From CAYYNQ01 sp964473105 (GTDB lineage: Bacteria; Sumerlaeota; Sumerlaeia; MVZB01): 23,939 nt of DNA. Positions 15,163 through 22,607 of the stretch are shown in pieces. The translations under genes and the position numbers were made by a program. Positions within the stretch are counted from its first letter, which is position 1; the number at the start of each line of letters is the position of its first letter. The notes below the pieces were generated by a model, which was not told the DNA's origin, searched no databases, and saw only the letters and a program-made list of their open reading frames with translations. The DNA lies in assembly GCA_964473105.1 (NCBI GenBank), contig CAYYNQ010000075.1, positions 1 through 23,939 of the forward strand, read 5' to 3'.

Positions 15163-16278
15163 TCATGGTGATTGCCCCCCCGCTGCCTGCCGCGTGACCA
15201 GGTGGCTCTTGAAATCAAGACCCGTGTCTTTCGCCAGGCCTTCCAGGCTGTCCATGACATAAGGCGGGAGATCCAGGACGCCCTGCGGGTTTTTCTCGCC
15301 TCGTTCCTGCTCCAGTTCGCCTGGCAGGATGATTCGTTCAACATCCACGGCACGTGGGGCATTGCGGATGTTCCGGATCATCACATCCATCTGTTTCCTG
15401 AAAAGATCGACGGGCATGAAGCATGCAATATCAATCGCAATGAAGGCGTGCCCATGACCCGTGGGTTGGGATGGGTCTGCCTGGGACCAGCTGAGGACAT
15501 CCCGGCTGATCTGTGCGCCGGTCAGCACCGCGCTGAGCACGTCGATGAGGATCGCGAGCCCGAATCCCTTGTGTCCGGCCATCGGTAACAGGGCGCCATG
15601 GTCGGGCCAGATGGAGGGATCGGTGCTCGGTGACCCATCATCGTCAATCAGCCAGCCCTCGGGGATGGTCTGCCCGGCCGATCCTGCCGCTGCAATCTTC
15701 CGGCCGGCCGCGGCACTCGTGGCAATATCCAAGACCACATTTTTCTCCTCGCCTGCCGGGACGGCGTATGCAATCGGGTTGTTCCCGAGGATGCGTGCAC
15801 GCGACCCCGTTGCAGCCATGTTCGCGTTGGTGTTGCTCATGGCGATCCCGATCATGTTTTCAGCCGGGGCGAGGTTCGCATAGTAGCCGGCCGCCCCGGA
15901 GTGGAAGCTGTTGCGGACTCCCGCGTAGGCAATGCCCTGTGTGCGGGCTTTCATGATGGCGGTCCGCATGGCATGGCAAGAGGAGATCATCCCAAGGGCG
16001 TTGTCGGCATCGATCAATGCCCAGCCGGGGCCTTCCTTGACGATCCGGGGACGGGCCCTTGCATTGACCCCGCCGCCGCGGATCCTGTTGAGGTATTGGC
16101 GAAGTGAAAGGACCCCGTGGCTATGGATTCCCCAGGCATCGTTGGTGGTGAGGACATCGGCGACGGTCTTCGCATCGTCACCATTCATCCCGGATCGGGT
16201 CATGGCCTCACTACAGAAGTGGTGCAGGCTTGAGATGGGGATCTTCATGTCAGACATTCCCCCGGGGCTTTCCATCAT
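15163..16278 (-). CDS. Malate/L-lactate/ureidoglycolate dehydrogenase family protein (LDH2/MdhB)
   Basis: Up to 371 residues on the minus strand. Possible starts are ATG 16278, 16257 and 16248; the last begins MKIPISSLHHF, the usual start of the family, and has GGGGGA about 10 nt upstream. Family motifs are the catalytic IHSHGVLSLRQY (51-62), RNSFHSGAAGYYANLA, GIAMSNTNANMAATG, LGNNPIAYAVP and MAGHKGFGLAILIDVLSAVLTGA. Members are NAD(P)-dependent oxidoreductases of 2-hydroxy/2-keto acids (malate, lactate, ureidoglycolate, 2,3-diketogulonate, delta-1-piperideine-2-carboxylate). The specific substrate cannot be told here, but adjacency to the MR/MLE and alcohol dehydrogenase genes suggests a sugar-acid or hydroxy-acid pathway. 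It lies 84 bp downstream of trkH on the same strand and could share its transcript. Confidence 0.9.
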   Translation of the reverse strand: MMESPGGMSDMKIPISSLHHFCSEAMTRSGMNGDDAKTVADVLTTNDAWGIHSHGVLSLRQYLNRIRGGGVNARARPRIVKEGPGWALIDADNALGMISSCHAMRTAIMKARTQGIAYAGVRNSFHSGAAGYYANLAPAENMIGIAMSNTNANMAATGSRARILGNNPIAYAVPAGEEKNVVLDIATSAAAGRKIAAAGSAGQTIPEGWLIDDDGSPSTDPSIWPDHGALLPMAGHKGFGLAILIDVLSAVLTGAQISRDVLSWSQADPSQPTGHGHAFIAIDIACFMPVDLFRKQMDVMIRNIRNAPRAVDVERIILPGELEQERGEKNPQGVLDLPPYVMDSLEGLAKDTGLDFKSHLVTRQAAGGQSP

Positions 16279-16362
16279 TTTGGGCCGGACGGGAGCATCA
16301 ACCGGCAGCAGCCTGAGTTTGTATGGGGGCCGAAGGGTCCCGTCCCGTTCACGATCCTGATA

Positions 16363-17820
16363 TCAGACCCCGGACCAGAAGCGGGGGGCAAAGAGGACCA
16401 GGACCGAAAAAATCTCGAGCCTGCCCAACAACATGCAGAATGACAGGATCCACTTTGATTCCACCTGCAGGGAGGCGAAGTTCTCGGTGGGGCCGAAGGC
16501 CCCCAGCGCCGGCCCGATGTTGTTGAGCGTCGAAGCGACTGCGCTGAAGCAACTGACCATGTCTAGCCCCGGCTCGAGCATAGTGATAAGCAGCGTGAAG
16601 AACCCGAGCAGGATGAAGATTGCGATGAAGAATCCCAGGACCGGCTGAACCAGCGAATCGTCAACGATGCGGCCACCGATCTTGACATTCTTGATGAGAC
16701 GCGGGCTGTAGTGTTTCTGGATACGGTCGAGTACAAAACGGAATGTGAGAAGATGCCGGATGACCTTCATGCCGCCGCTGGTCGACCCGCCGCAAGCCCC
16801 GATGAACATCAGGATCACGATCAGGACCCGGGCCGTTGCGGGCCAGGCATTGTAATCGGCCGTGGCATATCCGGTGCTTGTCATGATCGCCGTGGCAGTA
16901 AAGAGGGAATCGCGCAGGCTTTTGCCGAACGAGCCGCCCGCCCCGGAAATCCAAGTGACCAGGCAGAGGATCACGACCGCAAGCAGCAGGAGCCTGACAT
17001 AGGCACGGAACTCGACGTCCTTCCAGTAAGTTTTCCAGTGTTTGTTCAGGAAGAAGTAATGGAGGGTGAAATTGCATCCCGCCAAGATCATGAAGACGAC
17101 CATGACCAGCTCGATGAAAAGGCTGTCGAAAGCCGCAATGCTTCCATTGCGTGTTGAGAAACCGGCGGTGGCGATGGTCGTGAAGGTGTGGCAGACCGCA
17201 TCGAACAGATTCATGCCCAGGGCCAGAAGCAGGAGGCACTCGGCGACTGACAAGATGAGGTAGATCTTCAGCATGGCCCGCGCGGTATCGCGTATCCGCA
17301 GTGTCAGTCCGTCCTGGTTGATGCCGGGAATCTCGGAGGCATAGAGCCGTTGTCGTGCGGCCGAGAAAAAAGGCAGGATTGCGATGAACAGCACAATGAT
17401 GCCGATGCCGCCGAGCCATTGCGTCATCGAACGCCAGAGCAGGATGGACCTGGGCATGGATTCAATGTCGGTCAGGATGGTGGATCCCGTTGTGGTGAAC
17501 CCGGACATCGACTCGAAATACGCATCAGCCACGCCGGGTATCGTGCCGGTGATGAGGTAAGGCAATGATCCTATCCCTGCAACGAGGGCCCAGCCCATGA
17601 CAACGACCACGATGGCCTCGCGCTGCAGGATGCGGCCGCCACCCTGCCTTCCTGTGGCCCACAGCAGTGCGCCGATGATCTCAACGATGACCAGGGTGAT
17701 CAGCCATTGACCGGCGTGTCCGTCCCCCGAGGCAAGCGAGAGGGTTAATGAGGGTATCATGAAAAGGCCGACCAGGCCGACCAGCATGCCCAATGCGGAG
17801 AAGATGGGGAAAAAATTCAT
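16363..17820 (-). CDS. trkH: TrkH/KtrB family potassium uptake channel subunit
   Basis: 485 residues, the normal length for TrkH, with about ten membrane helices. The four pore-loop selectivity segments of the M1-P-M2 repeats are all visible: TTTGST (109-114), ATAGFST (217-223), TSTGYAT (314-320) and NNIGPAL (433-439). The glycines that line the potassium filter (112, 220, 317, 436) are all kept. The GACGGSTSGGMKV loop (341-352) after the third repeat matches the TrkH intramembrane region. TrkH works with a cytoplasmic RCK-domain partner (TrkA), and no such gene is in the window, so that subunit must be encoded elsewhere. There is a plausible promoter upstream. Surrounding metabolic genes give no functional hint. 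Confidence 0.93.
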   Translation of the reverse strand: MNFFPIFSALGMLVGLVGLFMIPSLTLSLASGDGHAGQWLITLVIVEIIGALLWATGRQGGGRILQREAIVVVVMGWALVAGIGSLPYLITGTIPGVADAYFESMSGFTTTGSTILTDIESMPRSILLWRSMTQWLGGIGIIVLFIAILPFFSAARQRLYASEIPGINQDGLTLRIRDTARAMLKIYLILSVAECLLLLALGMNLFDAVCHTFTTIATAGFSTRNGSIAAFDSLFIELVMVVFMILAGCNFTLHYFFLNKHWKTYWKDVEFRAYVRLLLLAVVILCLVTWISGAGGSFGKSLRDSLFTATAIMTSTGYATADYNAWPATARVLIVILMFIGACGGSTSGGMKVIRHLLTFRFVLDRIQKHYSPRLIKNVKIGGRIVDDSLVQPVLGFFIAIFILLGFFTLLITMLEPGLDMVSCFSAVASTLNNIGPALGAFGPTENFASLQVESKWILSFCMLLGRLEIFSVLVLFAPRFWSGV

Positions 17821-17896
17821 GGATTGATTCCGGCCTGGAGCGGTGTCGAGGCGTGCACTCGACCTGCGGGATCAACGGACGGTTTCCTGCAGTTAA

Positions 17897-17924
17897 ATAA
17901 TAGTCCCGGGGCCTGAAAAACCAA
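17897..17924 (-). promoter_or_regulatory. Candidate promoter for trkH
   Basis: Read on the minus strand, TTGGTT (17924-17919) and TATTAT (17902-17897) are separated by 16 bp and lie about 77 bp before the trkH ATG. The -10 matches five of six consensus positions. The rest of the 239-bp gap (17821-18059) shows no gene. Confidence 0.35.
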
Positions 17925-18059
17925 CGATTATTTTCCGGAAGCCAGCCCTGCTGCAGCCTTTGGCCGCAACCTTCCGGGCACTGCGAAAAAATGACATCGT
18001 CGCAGGATCGCGTGAAAAAATTGCCGGTCGTGGAGGGGGTCGGCCATCAGGACGAATCC

Positions 18060-19778
18060 CTAGTAAAGGACAATTGCCCGCCCGTGACCGCCGTGACCGC
18101 CGTTGACCTTGATCGGCGCGAACATGAAGTATGGGTCGCCCTCATCCGGCACGCTTTGGAGATTGTGCAGGAATTCGACTGCAACCATGCCTGCCGATCC
18201 CAGGGCCCACTTGACGAACAGCTCATTCTTCTCGTCGACGCCTCCCAGGTTGGGTGCATCAATGCCGATGCAGCTGACACCCAGCGAGGCGAGCAATTGA
18301 ACGGTCTCGGGGCTTGCCGCCGGCCAACCCTCAGCCTTACCCGCGATCGGTTCGGCCATGCACCCGCCGTCATCGGGCTTCTTCCGGAATGTGCGGTCGA
18401 CGTGTCCGGTCCTGAACACGACCACTTCACCGCTTTTGATGTCTCCCGCATCCTTTTCGTAGGTCTTGATGATTTCCGGTGTGATCAGCGGTGATGTGGG
18501 CCATGCTGACTTTTCGGTTGTGCCGACAAGGCCTGTGACGTCGATAACCCGCAGGTTGCCCTGCATATGTGACAGGGGAATCGCCTCGGTGGTCATGACG
18601 GAGTTACCGCGTTTCCCGTAAGCGGCTTCATATTCAGCAAGCCATTGACGGATCCCTGGCGGATAATTGCTGTTCTTGAACCCGGGCTTTGGCAACGCAT
18701 GTGCAGGCGGTACAACATGGGTGCCGGCCATGGCGTCCATCAGGTGCGTGTCATGCATGACACCCAAGTTTTCGGCATAGAAGATCTCGACCCGGATGTA
18801 GGGCGTGCGGTGATCGGCGGTGGTCCGTCCGGGCCAGGTCACGGGATAGTCCATGTCGAGCGTGACGGTTAGGTCCACGGCTCGTTTTGCCTTTGCCGAC
18901 TGGTTCAATCGATCCGCGAGTTTACCTGCGGCGATCGAGAACGCACGGCCCTCGCCATAGATCCCGTTTTTGTGTTTCGGCCCCATGCAGCAGTAGAATG
19001 CGCCGGTGGAGGGCAGTTCGCCCAGCCCGGTTGCTCCCTCGGTAAAGATCTGGCCGTATTTCAGGCCTTCATAATGGGTCGGCTCGGCCAGGTCGGGCCG
19101 TGGCCCCATGCTTGGGCTATCGACAACGACATGTTTGACGCCCCGGCGGCCGAGGAAGTCCATGCAGGCTGGTGACGGGTCCGGCCACCCGGGATACTTG
19201 TAATCGACGACATCTGCGATGAAATGGTTCCCCTCGGGAAGGGGCCTGTAGTAGCGGTCGCTGTAGCCACTTCGGAAGATGGCCACGTCACCGGGGCCGA
19301 GTCTGCGGTTGGCCTTTTCCCAAGCCTCGACACGTTGTGGCTCGATCAACGGGGATATGCCGTTTTCCGACTTGTCCAGCAGGTCGCTGACGTCGATCAC
19401 GCAGGCCTGACCGGTAAATTTCCAGGGTTCGGTGACATCAATATAGGCAAGTCCCAAGGGTCCCTCCAGTGGCAGGTTGGCGCCGGGAGGTGGGATTGAG
19501 TGCGGAGGCACGTCGATCTGGGTTCCGGTATTCCCATCGATCAGCAGGTTGTCGATGTTGTAGGGTCCGCCGGCCCCGATGGCGCGAAAATGCTGGATTT
19601 GGAACTTTGGGAACAGATACGTGGGCCAGGTGCAGGGATAGTTTGCATCGACCAGCAGCGAGTGGTCGGTGACATCAGAACGTTCATGGGTAGTTGCGGT
19701 GGTTTCGGGATGCAGTATCACGCACCCTGTCAGGGCCGTCAGGGCGGTAAGCAGGGCGAAGGGATAGAAACGTTTCAT
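18060..19778 (-). CDS. Lipoprotein with two tandem cyclase (PF04199-like) domains
   Basis: 572 residues; start ATG 19778 has GGAGG 8 nt upstream. A lipoprotein signal (LTALTGC, Cys19) predicts membrane anchoring outside the cytoplasm. Two homologous halves follow (about 42-285 and 301-572). Each opens with a YP.TWP segment, has an ...VIDV(S/T).L strand, a GDVAIFRSGYSDRYYR / GEVVVFRTGHVDRTFR strand, and a LG..GV..(V/I)(V/I)D(S/A)P segment, and ends with a GxGRA strand. This is the fold of the cyclase/kynurenine formamidase family, metal-dependent hydrolases with an HxGTHxDxPxH site. Here the sites read NTGTQIDVPPH (83-93) and MAGTHVVPPAH (350-360), each lacking different ligands. Typical family members are single-domain, cytoplasmic and about 210-270 residues. 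Function could be hydrolase, lactonase-like or binding; activity is uncertain. The flavoenzyme gene is 73 bp upstream on the same strand, so co-transcription is likely. Confidence 0.82.
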   Translation of the reverse strand: MKRFYPFALLTALTALTGCVILHPETTATTHERSDVTDHSLLVDANYPCTWPTYLFPKFQIQHFRAIGAGGPYNIDNLLIDGNTGTQIDVPPHSIPPPGANLPLEGPLGLAYIDVTEPWKFTGQACVIDVSDLLDKSENGISPLIEPQRVEAWEKANRRLGPGDVAIFRSGYSDRYYRPLPEGNHFIADVVDYKYPGWPDPSPACMDFLGRRGVKHVVVDSPSMGPRPDLAEPTHYEGLKYGQIFTEGATGLGELPSTGAFYCCMGPKHKNGIYGEGRAFSIAAGKLADRLNQSAKAKRAVDLTVTLDMDYPVTWPGRTTADHRTPYIRVEIFYAENLGVMHDTHLMDAMAGTHVVPPAHALPKPGFKNSNYPPGIRQWLAEYEAAYGKRGNSVMTTEAIPLSHMQGNLRVIDVTGLVGTTEKSAWPTSPLITPEIIKTYEKDAGDIKSGEVVVFRTGHVDRTFRKKPDDGGCMAEPIAGKAEGWPAASPETVQLLASLGVSCIGIDAPNLGGVDEKNELFVKWALGSAGMVAVEFLHNLQSVPDEGDPYFMFAPIKVNGGHGGHGRAIVLY

Positions 19779-19851
19779 GCATTCTTCCTCCGGAAATATT
19801 CACGATTTGAATTTCGGGCATGTTAACACCCGATATCATGGTCGTCGAGAT

Positions 19852-21036
19852 TTATTCGGCAGGATCGGTCCCGGCGAGGCATGCGCGGTTGATCTCATCC
19901 ACAGCGGGGCACCCCGCAGCGATCATGGTCATGTGGAAATCAGAAATCAGGTTGATCATGACTTCACGGGCGCCCTGCTCACCTGCAAGGATCAACCCAT
20001 AGAGGTAAGGGCGACCGACCAGTACGGCTTCGGCGCCCAGCGCAAGCGCGACAAAGATGTCGGCTCCGCGGCGAATGCCGCTGTCGAACAGCACGGGAGC
20101 CTGTCCCCCGACAGCCTGGACGATGCCTGGCAGGGCATCGATCGAGGAGATGACGCGGTCCACCTGGCGTCCCCCATGGTTGGAGACGATGATGCCCTGT
20201 GCGCCGTGTTCCAGCGCGACACGCGCATCATCCGGATGCAGGATGCCCTTGACGAAAACCGGCAGACGCGTCTGTTCGCAGACAAAGGCCAGGTCCTGCG
20301 GGCCGAAGCCGGGGTCGGTTGCAAGCTGCTGGTAGAGCCGGATGGCCGCATCGGGATCCTCCTCCGGCGTTTTCCCGAGCCTTGATCTAAATACCGGGTC
20401 CGAGGTCCAGTTTCCGAGGCCGGCACCGCCCGTGTGCTGGTAAAACCTCAGGTCCAGACAGCGTTCCCGCCATCCGATTGTCTTGTTGTCAACCGTGACG
20501 ACGATTGATTCATAGCCGGACTGTTCAGCCCGCGAAATCACGCTTTGCAGGATTTCGTGGTCGGTGCCGCAATAAAGCTGGAACCAGCGGGGTTGGTCAC
20601 TGCAGGCGTGTGCGATGTCCTCGAGCGGGGTCGAGGAGCCATGGCTTGCAATATAGGGGATACCCAGTGAAGCCGCGGCACGTGCGGATCCGGGTTCACC
20701 ATCTGGATGCATCAGCCTCTGGGCGCCGACCGGGGCGAGGAAAACAGGGGCGGGATACGTCCGGTCAAGCAGCGTGATTTCAAGGCTGCAGATGGAGACA
20801 TCACGGAGCGGGCGGGGAATGAGCTTCCATTGGCCGAATGCGTTTTGGTTGTCGCACAGGCTGTTCTCGCCGCCGGTTCCTCCCGCGATGTATGCGTGTA
20901 TCTCCGGGCTGAGGATTTCCCGGGCCTTCGCCTCGAGTTTCTCGAATGAAACGGGCACCGAGATTTTCAGGCCTGGGTTTTGCGTGATCTCCCCGTAACG
21001 TTGTGGGCCGGAAATACGGATGCGCGGCTCGGACAT
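19852..21036 (-). CDS. FMN-dependent alpha-hydroxy-acid oxidase, lactate 2-monooxygenase-like
   Basis: 394 residues, a full-length member of the FMN 2-hydroxy-acid dehydrogenase family. Catalytic and FMN-binding residues are kept: Tyr49 (AYIAGG), Tyr155 (WFQLY), Lys263 (FVKGI), and His287 and Arg290 in SNHGGRQ (285-291), followed by DSGIRRGADI and ALGAEAVLVGRPYLYG. The N-terminal extension and the APVGAQRLMHPDGE and TVDNKTIGWRER segments resemble lactate 2-monooxygenase and similar oxidases more than glycolate oxidase or LldD. It oxidises a 2-hydroxy acid to the 2-keto acid, or oxidatively decarboxylates it. No signal peptide, so cytoplasmic. It precedes the double-cyclase lipoprotein by 73 bp and is divergent from truB. 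Only a weak GAGGG lies about 10 nt before the ATG. Confidence 0.92.
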   Translation of the reverse strand: MSEPRIRISGPQRYGEITQNPGLKISVPVSFEKLEAKAREILSPEIHAYIAGGTGGENSLCDNQNAFGQWKLIPRPLRDVSICSLEITLLDRTYPAPVFLAPVGAQRLMHPDGEPGSARAAASLGIPYIASHGSSTPLEDIAHACSDQPRWFQLYCGTDHEILQSVISRAEQSGYESIVVTVDNKTIGWRERCLDLRFYQHTGGAGLGNWTSDPVFRSRLGKTPEEDPDAAIRLYQQLATDPGFGPQDLAFVCEQTRLPVFVKGILHPDDARVALEHGAQGIIVSNHGGRQVDRVISSIDALPGIVQAVGGQAPVLFDSGIRRGADIFVALALGAEAVLVGRPYLYGLILAGEQGAREVMINLISDFHMTMIAAGCPAVDEINRACLAGTDPAE

Positions 21037-21190
21037 GGACGGGTGGCCCTCGGGAAGAATCGGGGAGACCAGGGAATGCTGCCCGCACCACTTGTCGGGC
21101 GGTCCCGGTATGTCCGCCCGACTCTAGATGAGGTGGGGCACGACATGCAAGCAGGGGGATCGGTGAGCCTACTTCATCGTGACCGCCCCC

Positions 21191-21206
21191 GGCAAACATG
21201 TTCGCC
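21191..21206. promoter_or_regulatory. Dyad-symmetric sequence between the flavoenzyme gene and truB
   Basis: GGCAAACATGTTCGCC is symmetric except for one base pair. A second palindrome, TGGCCGGCCA (21234-21243), follows. Both sit in the 287-bp divergent gap 21037-21323, which has no gene of its own apart from the open but non-homologous extension of truB. A CGGGC/GCCCG hairpin (21289-21305) precedes TTTTT just before truB and could be an attenuator. All roles are inference. Confidence 0.25.
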
Positions 21207-21323
21207 GGTCTTGTGGGGCATCCAAAATTTTGCTGGCCGGCCAAATCCCCGGGGGTTAGTCTTGGGCCACCTGTGCGGATCGACGAGACGGGCGGGCCGC
21301 GCCCGAAACCTGGTTTTTCGATA

Positions 21324-22313
21324 ATGCCTTCCCGGGAGATGACCGGTTTGCTGAACGGTGTGCTGATTGTTGACAAGATTGGGGGGATGACATCGCATGA
21401 TGTTGTCGATGATGTACGCAGGATTGCGGGCATGCGCCGTGTCGGTCATACCGGGACGCTCGACCCGATGGCCGAGGGTGTTCTGGTCGTCTGCCTTGGA
21501 TCCGCGACACGGATCGTGCAGTTCCTCGTCGGCCTGGATAAGGTCTACACGGGCTGTATCACGCTGGGTGCGATCAGTTCAACCTATGATGCCGAGGGCA
21601 AGATCACGATGGAGGACCGTCCCATACCCGGGAGTGTTGCCGAGATTCGTGAAGCCATGGTCCGGCAGGTGGGTGAACGGATCCAGATCCCCCCCCCCTA
21701 TTCCGCCGTCAAGGTATCGGGGAGGAAACTTTATGAGTATGCCCGCAACGGTGAAGCGGTTCCGCAGAAACCGAGGCGGGTCAGGATACACCGGTTCGAC
21801 ATGGTGTCCTATGAATCGCCGAATATTTCTTTCGAGGCACGTGTTGCTTCAGGAACCTATATTCGGGCCATGGCGCATGATCTCGGGCTTGAACTGGGTT
21901 GTGGTGGTTTCCTGGGTCGTCTAAGGCGTATGCGTGTCGGCGCATTTTCAATCAATCAGGCAGTCCGGCTTGATGCATTAAGGACAGACCCGCAGATGCT
22001 TCCGGCCTGCCTTCTTGACGTGACGGAGGCCTTGTCGCACATGTCCAAGATTACGGTGATGCCTGATGTCGAACCGATGGTCATGCACGGCCGCAGTTTC
22101 CATACAAGTGATATTCTTGAGTTTGACGGGATTCTCAGCCCGGGTCAGCCGGTGCTGGTTCTGGGTTCGGATGGTCAGGCCCTGTCGGTGGCAAAACCTG
22201 AACTGGATCATGGGGACGACGGGGCGGACACGGCCCAGGGACTGGATCCTGCGATCGGGGAGTCTTGCATGCTGTTCAAGCCGATGCGTGTGCTGCAGCC
22301 GACCAGCCCGTGA
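21324..22313 (+). CDS. truB: tRNA pseudouridine(55) synthase TruB
   Basis: 329 residues from ATG 21324; ATG 21339 is the alternative. The frame is open back to 21198, but that part is not TruB-like. Neither start has a well-spaced ribosome binding site. The enzyme converts uridine 55 of the T-loop to pseudouridine in most tRNAs. Motifs: GVLIVDKIGGMTSHDVVDDVRR (motif I region), the catalytic GHTGTLDPMAEGVL with Asp47, KVYTGCITLG, PPPYSAVKVSGRKLYEYAR (motif II), and SGTYIRAMAHDLGLELGCGGFLGRLRR (motif III). The C-terminal part (about 225-329) forms a PUA-like region with a Gly/Asp-rich, less conserved stretch. In many bacteria truB follows rbfA/infB; here it stands alone, divergent from the flavoenzyme gene. 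Confidence 0.95.
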   Translation: MPSREMTGLLNGVLIVDKIGGMTSHDVVDDVRRIAGMRRVGHTGTLDPMAEGVLVVCLGSATRIVQFLVGLDKVYTGCITLGAISSTYDAEGKITMEDRPIPGSVAEIREAMVRQVGERIQIPPPYSAVKVSGRKLYEYARNGEAVPQKPRRVRIHRFDMVSYESPNISFEARVASGTYIRAMAHDLGLELGCGGFLGRLRRMRVGAFSINQAVRLDALRTDPQMLPACLLDVTEALSHMSKITVMPDVEPMVMHGRSFHTSDILEFDGILSPGQPVLVLGSDGQALSVAKPELDHGDDGADTAQGLDPAIGESCMLFKPMRVLQPTSP

Positions 22314-22607
22314 CGAGAGCATGAACATGTTGTCATGGCCCGGCTGATTCCCGTATCCCGCGGAGATGCGAAGGCATGCCTGGTTCATGTTCCGCATGCT
22401 GATGCATGGGACTATAGTCAACCGTCCCCGGTATTTTCCGCAGGGCAGATCATGGTATTGCATCCTTCATGCACCTGATGGCTGATATTCTCCCCCCGAT
22501 CTTTTTCGTTCCCGCATGTCGCATGATGATGTGCGGTTCCTGTTTGACGGGAGGTTGCAAGACAGGTGATGCCTTGGACAGCCGGATATGATAAGGCTTG
22601 AACCATC
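22314..22607. other. Intergenic gap between truB and the GT-C gene
   Basis: About 294 bp. Short self-complementary words built on GCATGC and CATG are frequent (around 22374-22410 and 22515-22540), but I see no tRNA, known riboswitch or convincing terminator. TATGAT at about 22586-22591 could be a -10 box for the downstream gene but lacks a -35 partner. Confidence 0.4.

Noticed and set aside
17985..18060. A terminator for the double-cyclase gene (GCCG/CGGC stem followed by a T run on the minus strand)
   Set aside because: The stem is only four base pairs with a 14-nt loop, too weak to report as a feature.
19777..20385. A 202-codon plus-strand frame opposite the flavoenzyme gene
   Set aside because: The minus strand encodes a full-length enzyme with all catalytic residues; the plus frame has no recognisable domain.
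21191..21206. The AACATGTT dyad as a LexA (SOS) box
   Set aside because: The Gram-positive-type LexA site needs four bases between GAAC and GTTC; here the spacing is two and one half-site is AAAC.
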